Source: Fidelibacterota bacterium (GTDB taxonomy: Bacteria; Fidelibacterota; UBA8477; JABMPR01). Taken from it: 35,660 bases of DNA. Position 1 is the stretch's first letter. Each line of letters opens with the position of its first letter. The notes below the pieces were generated by a model. That model was not told the origin of the DNA, made no database searches, and saw only the letters and a list, made by a program, of their open reading frames with translations. The position numbers and the translations under genes were made by a program. The stretch lies in assembly GCA_013203185.1 (NCBI GenBank), contig JABMOS010000079.1, positions 1 to 35,660 of the forward strand, read 5' to 3'. Shown here one piece after another: positions 17,617 to 25,371 of this stretch.

Positions 17617-18120
17617 ATGAAAATGAAGACAATTATCCTGTTGGCGGTACTGGTGAGCATATTGAGTGCTCAAGACTATGAATTCTACAATCAGAAACTT
17701 ACTGATGAGCAAAATGAGCAAGCTATTTTCCTTGAGAAAAATCTCATGGCGACCTGTTGCTTCGGTGGGCCTGTGTATATGCACGGTAAAAATCAGATGA
17801 CCGAAGAAACAAAAGTAACCGTTCGGAGATTGCTTATCGAGGGAAAAAGTACTGATGATATCCTGGACTATTATAGGAATACAATAGACCCACGTACCAA
17901 GCAACCCTATGGGAATCGCATCCTGGCAGCACCCAAGGCCAGTGAGACGGTTGGAAAAGTCTCTTATTGGATGGTGGTTGTCTTTAGTTTGGTTGGATTG
18001 GTAATTCTAGGATATGCGTTGAAAAAATTTCAGGCTAAAAAGCCGGACCTTGATCCAAAAAATCAGCTGTCAGATGAAACCCTGAAAAAAATCGAGTCTG
18101 AACTTTCAGATCAAGATTAG
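17617..18120 (+). CDS. CcmH/CycL-like cytochrome c maturation protein with Cys-Cys motif
   Basis: 167 residues: a signal peptide (KTIILLAVLVSILSAQ), a periplasmic domain (about 20-115), one membrane helix (about 118-138) and a charged cytosolic tail. The periplasmic part follows CcmH: a helix before the cysteines, MTEETKVTVRRLLIEGKSTDDILDYY, then YGNRILAAPKA. CcmH normally carries LRCxxCQ and reduces apocytochrome c disulfides for haem attachment; here the cysteines are adjacent (C47, C48 in MATCCFGG). No other ccm gene is nearby. Either of two in-frame ATGs (17617, 17623) could be the start; no Shine-Dalgarno is visible. The CcmH assignment is by fold pattern; redox function is uncertain. 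Confidence 0.65.
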   Translation: MKMKTIILLAVLVSILSAQDYEFYNQKLTDEQNEQAIFLEKNLMATCCFGGPVYMHGKNQMTEETKVTVRRLLIEGKSTDDILDYYRNTIDPRTKQPYGNRILAAPKASETVGKVSYWMVVVFSLVGLVILGYALKKFQAKKPDLDPKNQLSDETLKKIESELSDQD

Positions 18121-18122
18121 GC

Positions 18123-18722
18123 TTAACTGTGCAATCCAGAAATGGATAATGCGCTTAATCTATCCCTAATTAAAGCAGCCTTTTCGTAATCTTCCTTGGA
18201 GATTGCTTCTCTAAGGTCGCGCTCTAGATCAAATTGTAATTCTGCTCTATGCGTTATTTCGCTAACATTTTCAGCCAGACTGGGTTCTGATTTTTCAGTT
18301 AGCTCAGCGCTGAGTGGCATGGCGATGGATGCCTCATCAAAGACCTCTTTTGAAACTTTGATAGGAACTCTGGCCCTCAAAGCCAGGGCAATGGCATCAC
18401 TGGGTCGGGCATCAATTTTCTCAATGCCCTGTGCATTCCTTACATTCAACTCTGCATAGAATGTCCCCTCTTTCAACTTCTGGATTGCCACACTCTCCAG
18501 ACCGTCTGTCATATTCGTAATCACCTGAGACAATAGATCGTGGGTCATGGGGCGATCCAGGTTAATCTGTTCTAGAGCCAGTGCAATGGCCTGGGCTTCA
18601 AACTGTCCTACCACTATGGGCAGGCTGCGTTCGTCATCATCTTTCATTTGAAGGAACAAGGTGTAACCCGGGGCCGCAGCCTGGGCAAAGAAGAGGATAT
18701 TTTTGACAATTACTTCAATCAT
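18123..18722 (-). CDS. Bifunctional nuclease (DUF151) domain protein with UVR motif
   Basis: 199 residues. The DUF151/BFN domain (about 1-130) shows LPIVVGQFEAQAIALALE, RPMTHDLL and IDARPSDAIALALRARVPI, all hallmark motifs. A C-terminal UVR-like helical hairpin (about 165-195, LREAISKEDYEKAALIRDRL) is a common fusion in Bacteroidota-type lineages. Plant BFN1 was reported to have RNase and DNase activity; bacterial function is not settled. I start at the ATG at 18722 (GGAAAT upstream) rather than the longer TTG-type frame to 18767, because the family begins at this point. It converges on the CcmH-like gene with 2 bases between stops. Confidence 0.9.
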   Translation of the reverse strand: MIEVIVKNILFFAQAAAPGYTLFLQMKDDDERSLPIVVGQFEAQAIALALEQINLDRPMTHDLLSQVITNMTDGLESVAIQKLKEGTFYAELNVRNAQGIEKIDARPSDAIALALRARVPIKVSKEVFDEASIAMPLSAELTEKSEPSLAENVSEITHRAELQFDLERDLREAISKEDYEKAALIRDRLSALSISGLHS

Positions 18723-18855
18723 TTTATTTCCAGGATAAACATAGCGCCAAACATGGTCAAATGTCAAACACTGACAGCAGCTTTATGTCCTTCGTAGTAA
18801 ACTTGTGATCTTTAACACCTATGGGGAATCGGTGGGTATTAGGCTGTTGACAAAA

Positions 18856-19836
18856 TCAATTTTGTCGTTTTAGAATCAAATCTGACAACGCTTTTAGCAT
18901 TTGGGTGTTTTTGAAGAGAGAGGAGCTGAGCAAAGTGTCTGCCTCTTCTATCCAGGATGAAATCAAGCTTTGGGCACGTTCTATGGTACCGTGATCAATC
19001 ATCCATTGTTTAACCTGACCGCGATGATGTTCCGCCAACTGGCCGCCATTTTGAATAATCTGCCATTCACTTAGCTCATCTTTGGTGAGTCGACTCTTCA
19101 AATCGATCCAGATCCATGTATTTTTCTCATTGAGAACATCGCTACCCAGGCTTTTGCCCATGGCAGCTGATGATGAGGTTACTTCCAGAAGATCATCCTG
19201 CATCTGGAAAGCTCTTCCCAAGAGGATACCAAACCGTGAAAGCGCTTCGATGGCCGCCTCACTACCACCTCCCATAATCCCCCCGAGATGGCAGGCCAGT
19301 CTGATTAAAGCGCCCGTCTTGAGATCAATCATCATCTCATATTGTTGGGGTTCGATATGATCGCTCCCCTCAAACTCCATGTCCCAACCCTGGCCCTTGC
19401 ACACATCCATGGCGCCCTCATTGAAAGCACGAAAAATGCGGAAGAATTTTGATTCCTCAATATCTGACAGATGTTGATATACATAGATAAGCAATGTGTC
19501 ACCGCTCAGGAGGGCTCGATTGTCACCGAAAGCCTTATGGAGGCTTGGAAGGCCTCTTCTCAGTTCATCGCCATCCATGATGTCATCATGAACCAGAGTA
19601 AAGGTATGAAATATTTCAAGGGCAGCCGCAACGGTAATGGCCTGATGCCAATCCCCCCCTACAGCTTCTGTGGCAGCCAGGCAAAGTGCTGGACGAAGCA
19701 TCTTGCCTTCCGCCTTAAGCGCGTACCTCATAGGTTCAGAGAGATAAACAGGTTCAGTATCAAAACGTGGGTTCTGCAAATGTTTAGAAATGGCCACACG
19801 CCAAGTTTCGATTCTATTGTTTATATCAATATCCAT
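18856..19836 (-). CDS. Polyprenyl diphosphate synthase (FPP/GGPP type)
   Basis: 326 residues, condensing isopentenyl diphosphate with allylic diphosphates. The first Asp-rich motif is DDIMD (84-88) in LVHDDIMDGDELRRG; the second is DDLLE (214-218), with Glu in place of the last Asp. KMLRPAL and KTGALIRLA are the usual substrate-binding elements. The first motif lacks the two-residue insertion of bacterial FPP synthases and has Phe five residues before it, as in archaeal-type GGPP synthases, so a C20 product is a reasonable guess. The ATG at 19836 is chosen over the TTG at 19905, which would run into fni. It is 34 bases after the fni stop and last in the cluster. Confidence 0.93.
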   Translation of the reverse strand: MDIDINNRIETWRVAISKHLQNPRFDTEPVYLSEPMRYALKAEGKMLRPALCLAATEAVGGDWHQAITVAAALEIFHTFTLVHDDIMDGDELRRGLPSLHKAFGDNRALLSGDTLLIYVYQHLSDIEESKFFRIFRAFNEGAMDVCKGQGWDMEFEGSDHIEPQQYEMMIDLKTGALIRLACHLGGIMGGGSEAAIEALSRFGILLGRAFQMQDDLLEVTSSSAAMGKSLGSDVLNEKNTWIWIDLKSRLTKDELSEWQIIQNGGQLAEHHRGQVKQWMIDHGTIERAQSLISSWIEEADTLLSSSLFKNTQMLKALSDLILKRQN

Positions 19837-19870
19837 GGTTTCTTTCTCGATAATTTCCTCATAAGCATGA

Positions 19871-20905
19871 TCAATCAATTTTACGCAACAAAAGACGATT
19901 CCCAATTAATTCATTAATCGTACATGCGCCTACACCAAACATCGCCATTTCCAGAGTTTTCTTCCAAACCAGCAATTGATCAATGGTGCCACTCACATCA
20001 CCTGTCATGGCGTGTCTCAGCAGGGGACCGGCAATGCCACCCATATTTGCACCAAGGGCAAGTGCCTTGGCTAAATCGAGGGGTTGTTTCAAACCACCAC
20101 TGGCGATGACAAACTGATCAGTTTCAAGATTTTCAAGAATTTCAGCGGTAGGTTCGCCCCAGTTTGCAAACTCATGTGCCGATTGTTTCAGAACCCTTTG
20201 ATCAGCTGCCAGTCGTTCCCCCTCTATGGATATCCAGTTACTCCCCCCTGCACCTGCAATATCTATTATTTCAACTCCGATGCCCTCTAGCCTGGCAACG
20301 ACATCAAGGGAAAGACCCTGTCCTACCTCTTTGATGATGATGGGTAGAGGAAATTCATGTACCCAGGTTTTAATGGCATTCAACGCTCCCTTAAAGTGAG
20401 TATCGCCTCCAGATTGGAATGCCTCCTGTAAGGGATTCAAATGAATAATTAATGCATTCGCCTCCAGGTCACTGCAAAATGAAGACACTTTGTCCATGGA
20501 TTGAGATCCCATAATCTGAGCAATTCCCAGATTGGCCATGATGATTGCAGTTGGCGCATTCTTTCTGGCCACCAAAAAGCTGTTGCGAACCTTTTCATTT
20601 TCAAGAGCAGCTCGGATGCTTCCCAGACCCAGTGCGCAGCCTACTGACTCCGCTGCAGTGGCCAGATTTGCATTGAGGTTGAAGCTCTCCTCAACACCAC
20701 CACTCATTGAGCTTATCAGGAGTGGAAACTGGAGTTCCTTCCCAAGAAATGTTGTATGGGTATCTATCTCATGGAGATTTATCTCGGGAAGTGCATTATG
20801 GATGAACCTCCAGCGATCAAACCCTGCGGAGATTGAAAAGTTTAAAGCCTTTTCCTGAGCAAGATTCAGATGATCTCGCTTTCGTTGCTCAATGTCCCTC
20901 GTCAA
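19871..20905 (-). CDS. fni: Type 2 isopentenyl-diphosphate delta-isomerase (FMN, NADPH)
   Basis: Interconverts isopentenyl and dimethylallyl diphosphate; supplies the starter for the next gene's product. The 344-residue protein shows family motifs in order: QRKRDHL near the N-terminus, FPLLISSMSGG, GLGSIRAALE, the catalytic-Gln motif HLNPLQE, IIIKEVGQGLS, DIAGAGGSNW, and the FMN phosphate site ASGGLKQPLDLAKALALGA. No ATG precedes RKRDH. I choose TTG at 20905, with GAGG 6 bases upstream, which places the start inside the mutase gene (17-base overlap). A second TTG at 20920 sits too close to its own purine-rich site. The type 2 enzyme is unrelated in fold to Idi-1. Confidence 0.95.
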   Translation of the reverse strand: MTRDIEQRKRDHLNLAQEKALNFSISAGFDRWRFIHNALPEINLHEIDTHTTFLGKELQFPLLISSMSGGVEESFNLNANLATAAESVGCALGLGSIRAALENEKVRNSFLVARKNAPTAIIMANLGIAQIMGSQSMDKVSSFCSDLEANALIIHLNPLQEAFQSGGDTHFKGALNAIKTWVHEFPLPIIIKEVGQGLSLDVVARLEGIGVEIIDIAGAGGSNWISIEGERLAADQRVLKQSAHEFANWGEPTAEILENLETDQFVIASGGLKQPLDLAKALALGANMGGIAGPLLRHAMTGDVSGTIDQLLVWKKTLEMAMFGVGACTINELIGNRLLLRKID

Positions 20906-22265
20906 GGCGGACCTCGCCAAACTCCCCGATTTTGTTCATCACCAGCGTTTGAATCTCTTCCATTCGCTCTGCTGTTTTGGCTTCGAATCGCACGACCAGG
21001 ACAGGTTGGGTATTGGATGCTCGTACCAGACCCCATCCATCTCCAAACCGAATGCGTACCCCATCCACATCAATGCAATCATAATTCTCCTTGAAGAATT
21101 TGGCTGCCTTTTGTGCGATTTCAAATTTTTCAGAGTCTGAATTGCAAGTCAACCTGATCTCAGGTGTTGAAAAGTACTTGGGCAGCTCATCCACCATTTC
21201 AGAAAGGGGACGATTGCTTTTGGATAACAGCTCCAGCATGCGACCACCATTGTAGATGGCATCGTCAAAACCAAAATATCGGTCGGCAAAGAAGAGGTGA
21301 CCACTCATCTCACCAGAGAAGGGAGAGTTAAGCTTTTTCATATGAGATTTAATATGGGAATGGCCTGTTTTATACATGACAGGTGTTCCACCAAATTCCA
21401 GGATTTTTTCCTCAAGCGCCTGGGAACACTTTACATCAAAAATGATTTTATCATCTTTGGATTTAATGATGTCTTGTGCAAACAGGATCATTTGATAATC
21501 TGCCCAGACCACTTGTCCTTTTTCATCTATAACACCGAGACGATCAGCATCTCCATCGAAGGCTATACCCACATCATAGCCACCGCGCTTGACCTCATCC
21601 TGAATATCCTTAAGATTGGCAGGTACAGTTGGATCCGGATGGTGATTGGGGAAAGTTCCATCGACATCACAATACAGGGCAGTTACTTCACAACCCATTC
21701 TTTCATAGACTTCAGGGGCACATAAGGCTCCAGCAGCATTTCCTGCATCAACCACGATGCGCATGGGTCGCTTGAGGTCAATACCCTTGACAACTGTATC
21801 CATATACTCGGGCAACAGGTCATATTCTGAAGCGGTGCCCTGGCCCACTTCAAAATCATCATTTTTAATCAGGGCAAGCATATCCTGAATATCCTGGCCA
21901 AAGAAGGCGAGTTGATTAAAGGTCAATTTAAACCCATTGAACTCCGGTGGATTATGTGAGCCGGTTATCTGACAGGCTCCATCAACATCATCAAAATGAA
22001 AAACACTGAAATAGTTTCCAGGCGTTGGCAGAATACCTATATCCATAACATCAATCCCAGTGGAAAGCGCACCTGCCTTAAAATATTCTTTTAGTTGAGG
22101 TGTTGTGAGTCTCACATCTCCAGAGAGTGTAATCTTCTTTCCACCCCGACGCTTTACGATTGATGCAAAGGAGCGTCCCAGGGCAACAACCACTTCTTCT
22201 GGGAAATCTACCGCCACTTCACCACGGATATCATATTCTCTAAAAATGAAATCATTAACATTCAT
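20889..22265 (-). CDS. Phosphomannomutase/phosphoglucomutase
   Basis: 458 residues of the alpha-D-phosphohexomutase family (ManB/AlgC type), shifting phosphate between C6 and C1 of mannose or glucose. All four active-site loops are present: phosphoserine S103 in TGSHNP, metal loop DGDADR, sugar loop GEMSGH, and phosphate loop RASNTQP. AGGAG lies about 10 bases before the ATG. It begins 12 bases after murQ and overlaps fni, so it is in the middle of a cluster. Mannose 1-phosphate would go to GDP-mannose and glycans. Mannose versus glucose preference cannot be read from sequence, so I give no symbol. Confidence 0.94.
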   Translation of the reverse strand: MNVNDFIFREYDIRGEVAVDFPEEVVVALGRSFASIVKRRGGKKITLSGDVRLTTPQLKEYFKAGALSTGIDVMDIGILPTPGNYFSVFHFDDVDGACQITGSHNPPEFNGFKLTFNQLAFFGQDIQDMLALIKNDDFEVGQGTASEYDLLPEYMDTVVKGIDLKRPMRIVVDAGNAAGALCAPEVYERMGCEVTALYCDVDGTFPNHHPDPTVPANLKDIQDEVKRGGYDVGIAFDGDADRLGVIDEKGQVVWADYQMILFAQDIIKSKDDKIIFDVKCSQALEEKILEFGGTPVMYKTGHSHIKSHMKKLNSPFSGEMSGHLFFADRYFGFDDAIYNGGRMLELLSKSNRPLSEMVDELPKYFSTPEIRLTCNSDSEKFEIAQKAAKFFKENYDCIDVDGVRIRFGDGWGLVRASNTQPVLVVRFEAKTAERMEEIQTLVMNKIGEFGEVRLDEGH

Positions 22266-22277
22266 GTATCTATTCTC

Positions 22278-23213
22278 CTAAGACCGCTTTTTGTTTGGGT
22301 CTGTGTTTTTTTCAAGTTCATCTACAGCCTGGCGAACATCCCCATCAAAACGATCCAAATATAGTCGGCTTTCTTCTGCAGAGGCATGGCTTTTCTGCAT
22401 AACCAGAGCCACCTTAACATAGTTATCTGACTTAACCAGCAGGTCGCTTGCTTCTTCATAACTACAGGAGGTGATGGTTGAAACAATACGACGGGCTCTA
22501 TCTTCCAGCTTGATATTGGTAGCCTTCAAATCTACCATGAGGTTTTCATAGACCTTCCCACGTTTAACCATGGCAGTGGTCGTAATCATATTGAGAACCA
22601 TTTTTGTAGCCGTTCCAGATTTCATGCGAGTAGAACCCGTAATCACTTCTGGCCCCACAGGCACAGAGATCAGGACATCAACATTTATATCGATGTGATT
22701 TCTGTCAGCACATGTGAAAAACACTGTTGCTGCACCCAATTCTTTTCCGCGCTCAAGGGAACCTAGCACATATGGGGTTACCCCACTTGTGGCAATACCC
22801 ATAACCACATCCTTATCCGTAACTCCAATTTCATCAATGAGTCTACGACCATCATCAGGAAAATCTTCCGCACCTTCAACAGCAGTTCGCAGGGCTGTGT
22901 CACCCCCGGCGATGAACCCTTGAACTCTCTCTGGGCTGGCATTAAAGGTGGGTGGAATTTCAGAAGCATCTAAGACACCGAGCCTACCAGATGTCCCTGC
23001 TCCCACATAGATCAACCGTCCATCTTTCTGGAAAGCCTTATCCACCAGTTCTGTGGCTTTTGTAATATCATCCATTTGCTCGGCGACTTTGCCAGCGATG
23101 ATTTGGTCTTGCCGATTTATGATTTCAAGGATTTCTCTAATCGTCGATGAATCAAGATTCATACTCTCTGGATTGCGCTGTTCAGTTAAAAGTTTGCCTA
23201 ATTTCGATGTCAT
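22278..23213 (-). CDS. murQ: N-acetylmuramic acid 6-phosphate etherase
   Basis: Cleaves the lactyl ether of MurNAc 6-phosphate, giving GlcNAc 6-phosphate and D-lactate in peptidoglycan recycling. 311 residues, near the E. coli 298. Motifs: TEQRNPES at the N-terminus, SIS-domain loop IYVGAGTSGRLGVLDASE with E85, VEGAED with E116 (counterparts of E. coli Glu83 and Glu114), and VTGSTRMKSGTATKMVLNM. I use the ATG at 23213, which has GGGAG upstream; a first ATG at 23240 would add nine residues without a site. MurP and AmgK/AnmK are not in the window, so how MurNAc 6-phosphate forms is not shown here. Confidence 0.96.
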   Translation of the reverse strand: MTSKLGKLLTEQRNPESMNLDSSTIREILEIINRQDQIIAGKVAEQMDDITKATELVDKAFQKDGRLIYVGAGTSGRLGVLDASEIPPTFNASPERVQGFIAGGDTALRTAVEGAEDFPDDGRRLIDEIGVTDKDVVMGIATSGVTPYVLGSLERGKELGAATVFFTCADRNHIDINVDVLISVPVGPEVITGSTRMKSGTATKMVLNMITTTAMVKRGKVYENLMVDLKATNIKLEDRARRIVSTITSCSYEEASDLLVKSDNYVKVALVMQKSHASAEESRLYLDRFDGDVRQAVDELEKNTDPNKKRS

Positions 23214-23280
23214 TTTCTTATTGCTCCCACCAAATAACATTGATCATAATAGTCGTGCCTATGCTTATGCTGACAATCAA

Positions 23281-23937
23281 TCATGAGTTTAACATCTCTC
23301 TGGTTGCCTGATTGAAGTCGGCTCTCAAGTCGGCGGCAATTATACATTGGAAGGTGTTTGTAAACCAAATGATATCAACCTGTGAAACGCCTGCGAATAA
23401 AGCGCCTCGAATATGGGCTCTATATTGATTGATCATTCCTGATGTCATGAGTGATGAGAGAACGGATATTTCCCTCTCCTGAAGGGTAAGTCCCGGGCGA
23501 GATAGAACTCGTCCATAACCATCCTCAATCATCCATTTTGTTAATTCAGGGTGCAGCTTATCCATGACTACCTTCAATTTTGCATGGTGTTTCCCATAAA
23601 TGATTTTACTAGTCTCTTCACCTGCTTGCTTCTCATCATCTACACCAATGGACCCATTCCTCATGGGGAAGTGCTGTCTCAATTGCTTGAGAGCCTCAAT
23701 CGTTTTGGGAAATCCAGCGAACAGAAGGGTTTGTAGAATAGCCTCTTCTATGGCCTTCTCATCCAGAATGTCAGAACGTTCAGAAATCCAGACGTTTAAC
23801 ATAGCCTGATCATTCAGTGTTGTAGCAGCCACAATGATTCCCAGGAGAAACATTTTTTTCTGATGAGAAGATTTGAGGTCCCTCCAGGATTGAGAGAGTT
23901 GAGATTCACAAGTAGCATATCTGTTTGAGAATGTCAT
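23281..23937 (-). CDS. Carboxymuconolactone decarboxylase (CMD) family protein
   Basis: 218 residues, all-helical, with two CMD-type repeats: the first around LGIIVAATTLNDQ to QTLLFAGFPKTIEALKQL, the second around LQEREISVLSSLMTSGMI to HIRGALFAGVSQVDI. CMD proteins include PcaC decarboxylases and AhpD-like reductases. Here there is no CxxC, only two isolated cysteines, so AhpD-type peroxidase-reductase chemistry is excluded. The real role is unknown. It lies 67 bases upstream of murQ on the same strand and may be the first gene of that cluster. No Shine-Dalgarno is visible. Confidence 0.7.
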   Translation of the reverse strand: MTFSNRYATCESQLSQSWRDLKSSHQKKMFLLGIIVAATTLNDQAMLNVWISERSDILDEKAIEEAILQTLLFAGFPKTIEALKQLRQHFPMRNGSIGVDDEKQAGEETSKIIYGKHHAKLKVVMDKLHPELTKWMIEDGYGRVLSRPGLTLQEREISVLSSLMTSGMINQYRAHIRGALFAGVSQVDIIWFTNTFQCIIAADLRADFNQATREMLNS

Positions 23938-23970
23938 GGCTTATAGGATAATCGGGTTGGGGCATGATGA

Positions 23971-24090
23971 CACTTGAATTCTGAATCTCTGCCAAATGGC
24001 AACTCAGGTACTTGGGGTTAGATTTATCAGATATTCAAGTGGCTGAACTTTTCAGTAACACCCAAGTGCAACCTATGGTTCAAGCTTGAA
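23971..24090. promoter_or_regulatory. Intergenic block with repeated CTTGAA/TTCAAG inverted elements
   Basis: In the 221-base gap between the divergent CMD and CNNM/CorC genes, CACTTGAAT (23971-23979) is exactly complementary to ATTCAAGTG (24033-24041), and a perfect palindrome TTCAAGCTTGAA lies at 24079-24090. ACTTGGGGTT (24010-24019) nearly pairs with AACACCCAAGT (24057-24067). A hairpin CTGAA/TTCAG is at 24043-24055. This could be clustered operators or a folded leader; neither is proven. Confidence 0.35.
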
Positions 24091-24158
24091 TCGAATTATA
24101 TTATTTGTATGTTGAACGTGAAAATGAGCAGTAACCCTTCAAACAATAAATCCCCTCG

Positions 24159-25358
24159 ATGATAGAGATTTTCCTCGCTGTCATCGGCTTGCTCCTCAGT
24201 TTTATTTTCGCTGGAGCAGAGATTGCATTGCTGTCATCAAACCGCCTTCAGCTTGAAGTATGGCAACGACAGAAGGTGCGTGGTGCCATGTCTGCATTGA
24301 ATGCCAGCCAAAACCCAGAAAAATTCCTTACGGCCACATTGGTGGGGAATAATATTGCTAATATCCTGACCACCTCCTTTGCTACGGTAATGCTCATCAG
24401 AATCATCCCCAATGAATGGCTCATCTTGCTTATCATTTCTGTCAGTGTACTTATTTTTGGTGAGATTATACCTAAAACTCTTTTTCGCGAATTTCCCAAT
24501 GCCTCCATGTTGTTCTTTGGTCGTTTTGTAAAAATTTTTGAGTTCATTCTTTACCCCCTGACAATACTGCTTACTCTTTATAGAACAAAAATTCTGAGAA
24601 GTGATGATGTTGAAAGTCAAACCAACCTCGATTCTGAGGAACTCCACCTCTTGTTCAATGACCCCAGGGAAGAGAGTGGTGTGGATGTACATGAACGCCA
24701 AACTATTGCACGTATATTCACCTTTAAAAACACTTCCATCAGCGAAGTAATGACACCACGTCCTGATATGACTTGTATCTCCATTGATAGCAGTATAGGC
24801 GAAGTTGAATCAGCGTTTATGGAGTCGGGATATTCAAAACTCCCTGTTTATGAGGAGACTGCAGATGATATTAAGGGCATCGTTTTTCTGCATGACATTT
24901 TTCGAGGTGCCACGGAGCTTCGCGACGTAATGAGGGATGCCTATTTTGTCCCTGCAACCAAGGCGGCGGATGAATTACTAGGGGAAATGCAGACTAAAAG
25001 TTTGTCCATAGCCATTGTCATTGATGAATACGGAGGAACAGCTGGTTTAGTTACCATGGAAGATTTGTCTGAGGAACTCTTTGGAGAATTTACTGATGCC
25101 TTTGATGTGGAAGATTCAGCCATTCAGGAGCTTGATAAGGGATTGCTAATCAAGGGAAATGTTGAAATTGACTTCCTGAATGAGCACCATGATTTTGCTA
25201 TTCCTCCAGGTGAGTACGAAACACTGGCTGGTTTTCTCATCGAGAGCCTTGGTCATATCCCCCAAAAAAATGAGCAATTCCTTACTGAAACACACCGCTA
25301 TGTGATATCCTCTTCTACTGCAACCCGTATCGAAACCATATTTGTTCAGGAGCGCTAA
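24159..25358 (+). CDS. CNNM-CBS-CorC protein (HlyC/CorC family ion transporter)
   Basis: 399 residues. The N-terminal CNNM (DUF21) membrane domain (about 1-145) has AGAEIALLSSNR, LVGNNIANIL and FGEIIPKT, followed by a CBS pair (about 190-310; VMTPRPDM, YSKLPVYE, DEYGGTAGLVTMEDL) and a CorC_HlyC domain (about 325-399, GEYETLAGFLIESLGHIP). Family members are tied to Mg2+ or Na+ movement across the inner membrane; the older name hemolysin is historical. The gap before it holds the CTTGAA-type repeats. Its stop codon lies in a 12-base palindrome (CGCTAATTAGCG, 25353-25364), and the lptG-like gene starts 13 bases on. Confidence 0.92.
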   Translation: MIEIFLAVIGLLLSFIFAGAEIALLSSNRLQLEVWQRQKVRGAMSALNASQNPEKFLTATLVGNNIANILTTSFATVMLIRIIPNEWLILLIISVSVLIFGEIIPKTLFREFPNASMLFFGRFVKIFEFILYPLTILLTLYRTKILRSDDVESQTNLDSEELHLLFNDPREESGVDVHERQTIARIFTFKNTSISEVMTPRPDMTCISIDSSIGEVESAFMESGYSKLPVYEETADDIKGIVFLHDIFRGATELRDVMRDAYFVPATKAADELLGEMQTKSLSIAIVIDEYGGTAGLVTMEDLSEELFGEFTDAFDVEDSAIQELDKGLLIKGNVEIDFLNEHHDFAIPPGEYETLAGFLIESLGHIPQKNEQFLTETHRYVISSSTATRIETIFVQER

Positions 25359-25371
25359 TTAGCGATCACTT

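Noticed and set aside
17515-17904. Minus-strand open frame of 129 residues opposite the CcmH-like gene
   Set aside because: It lies mostly opposite a gene with a clear signal peptide and domain pattern and shows no features of its own.
25353-25364. Palindrome CGCTAATTAGCG between the CorC-type and LptG-type genes as a terminator
   Set aside because: Only 12 bases with no loop to speak of and no T-run; the genes are 13 bases apart and look co-transcribed.
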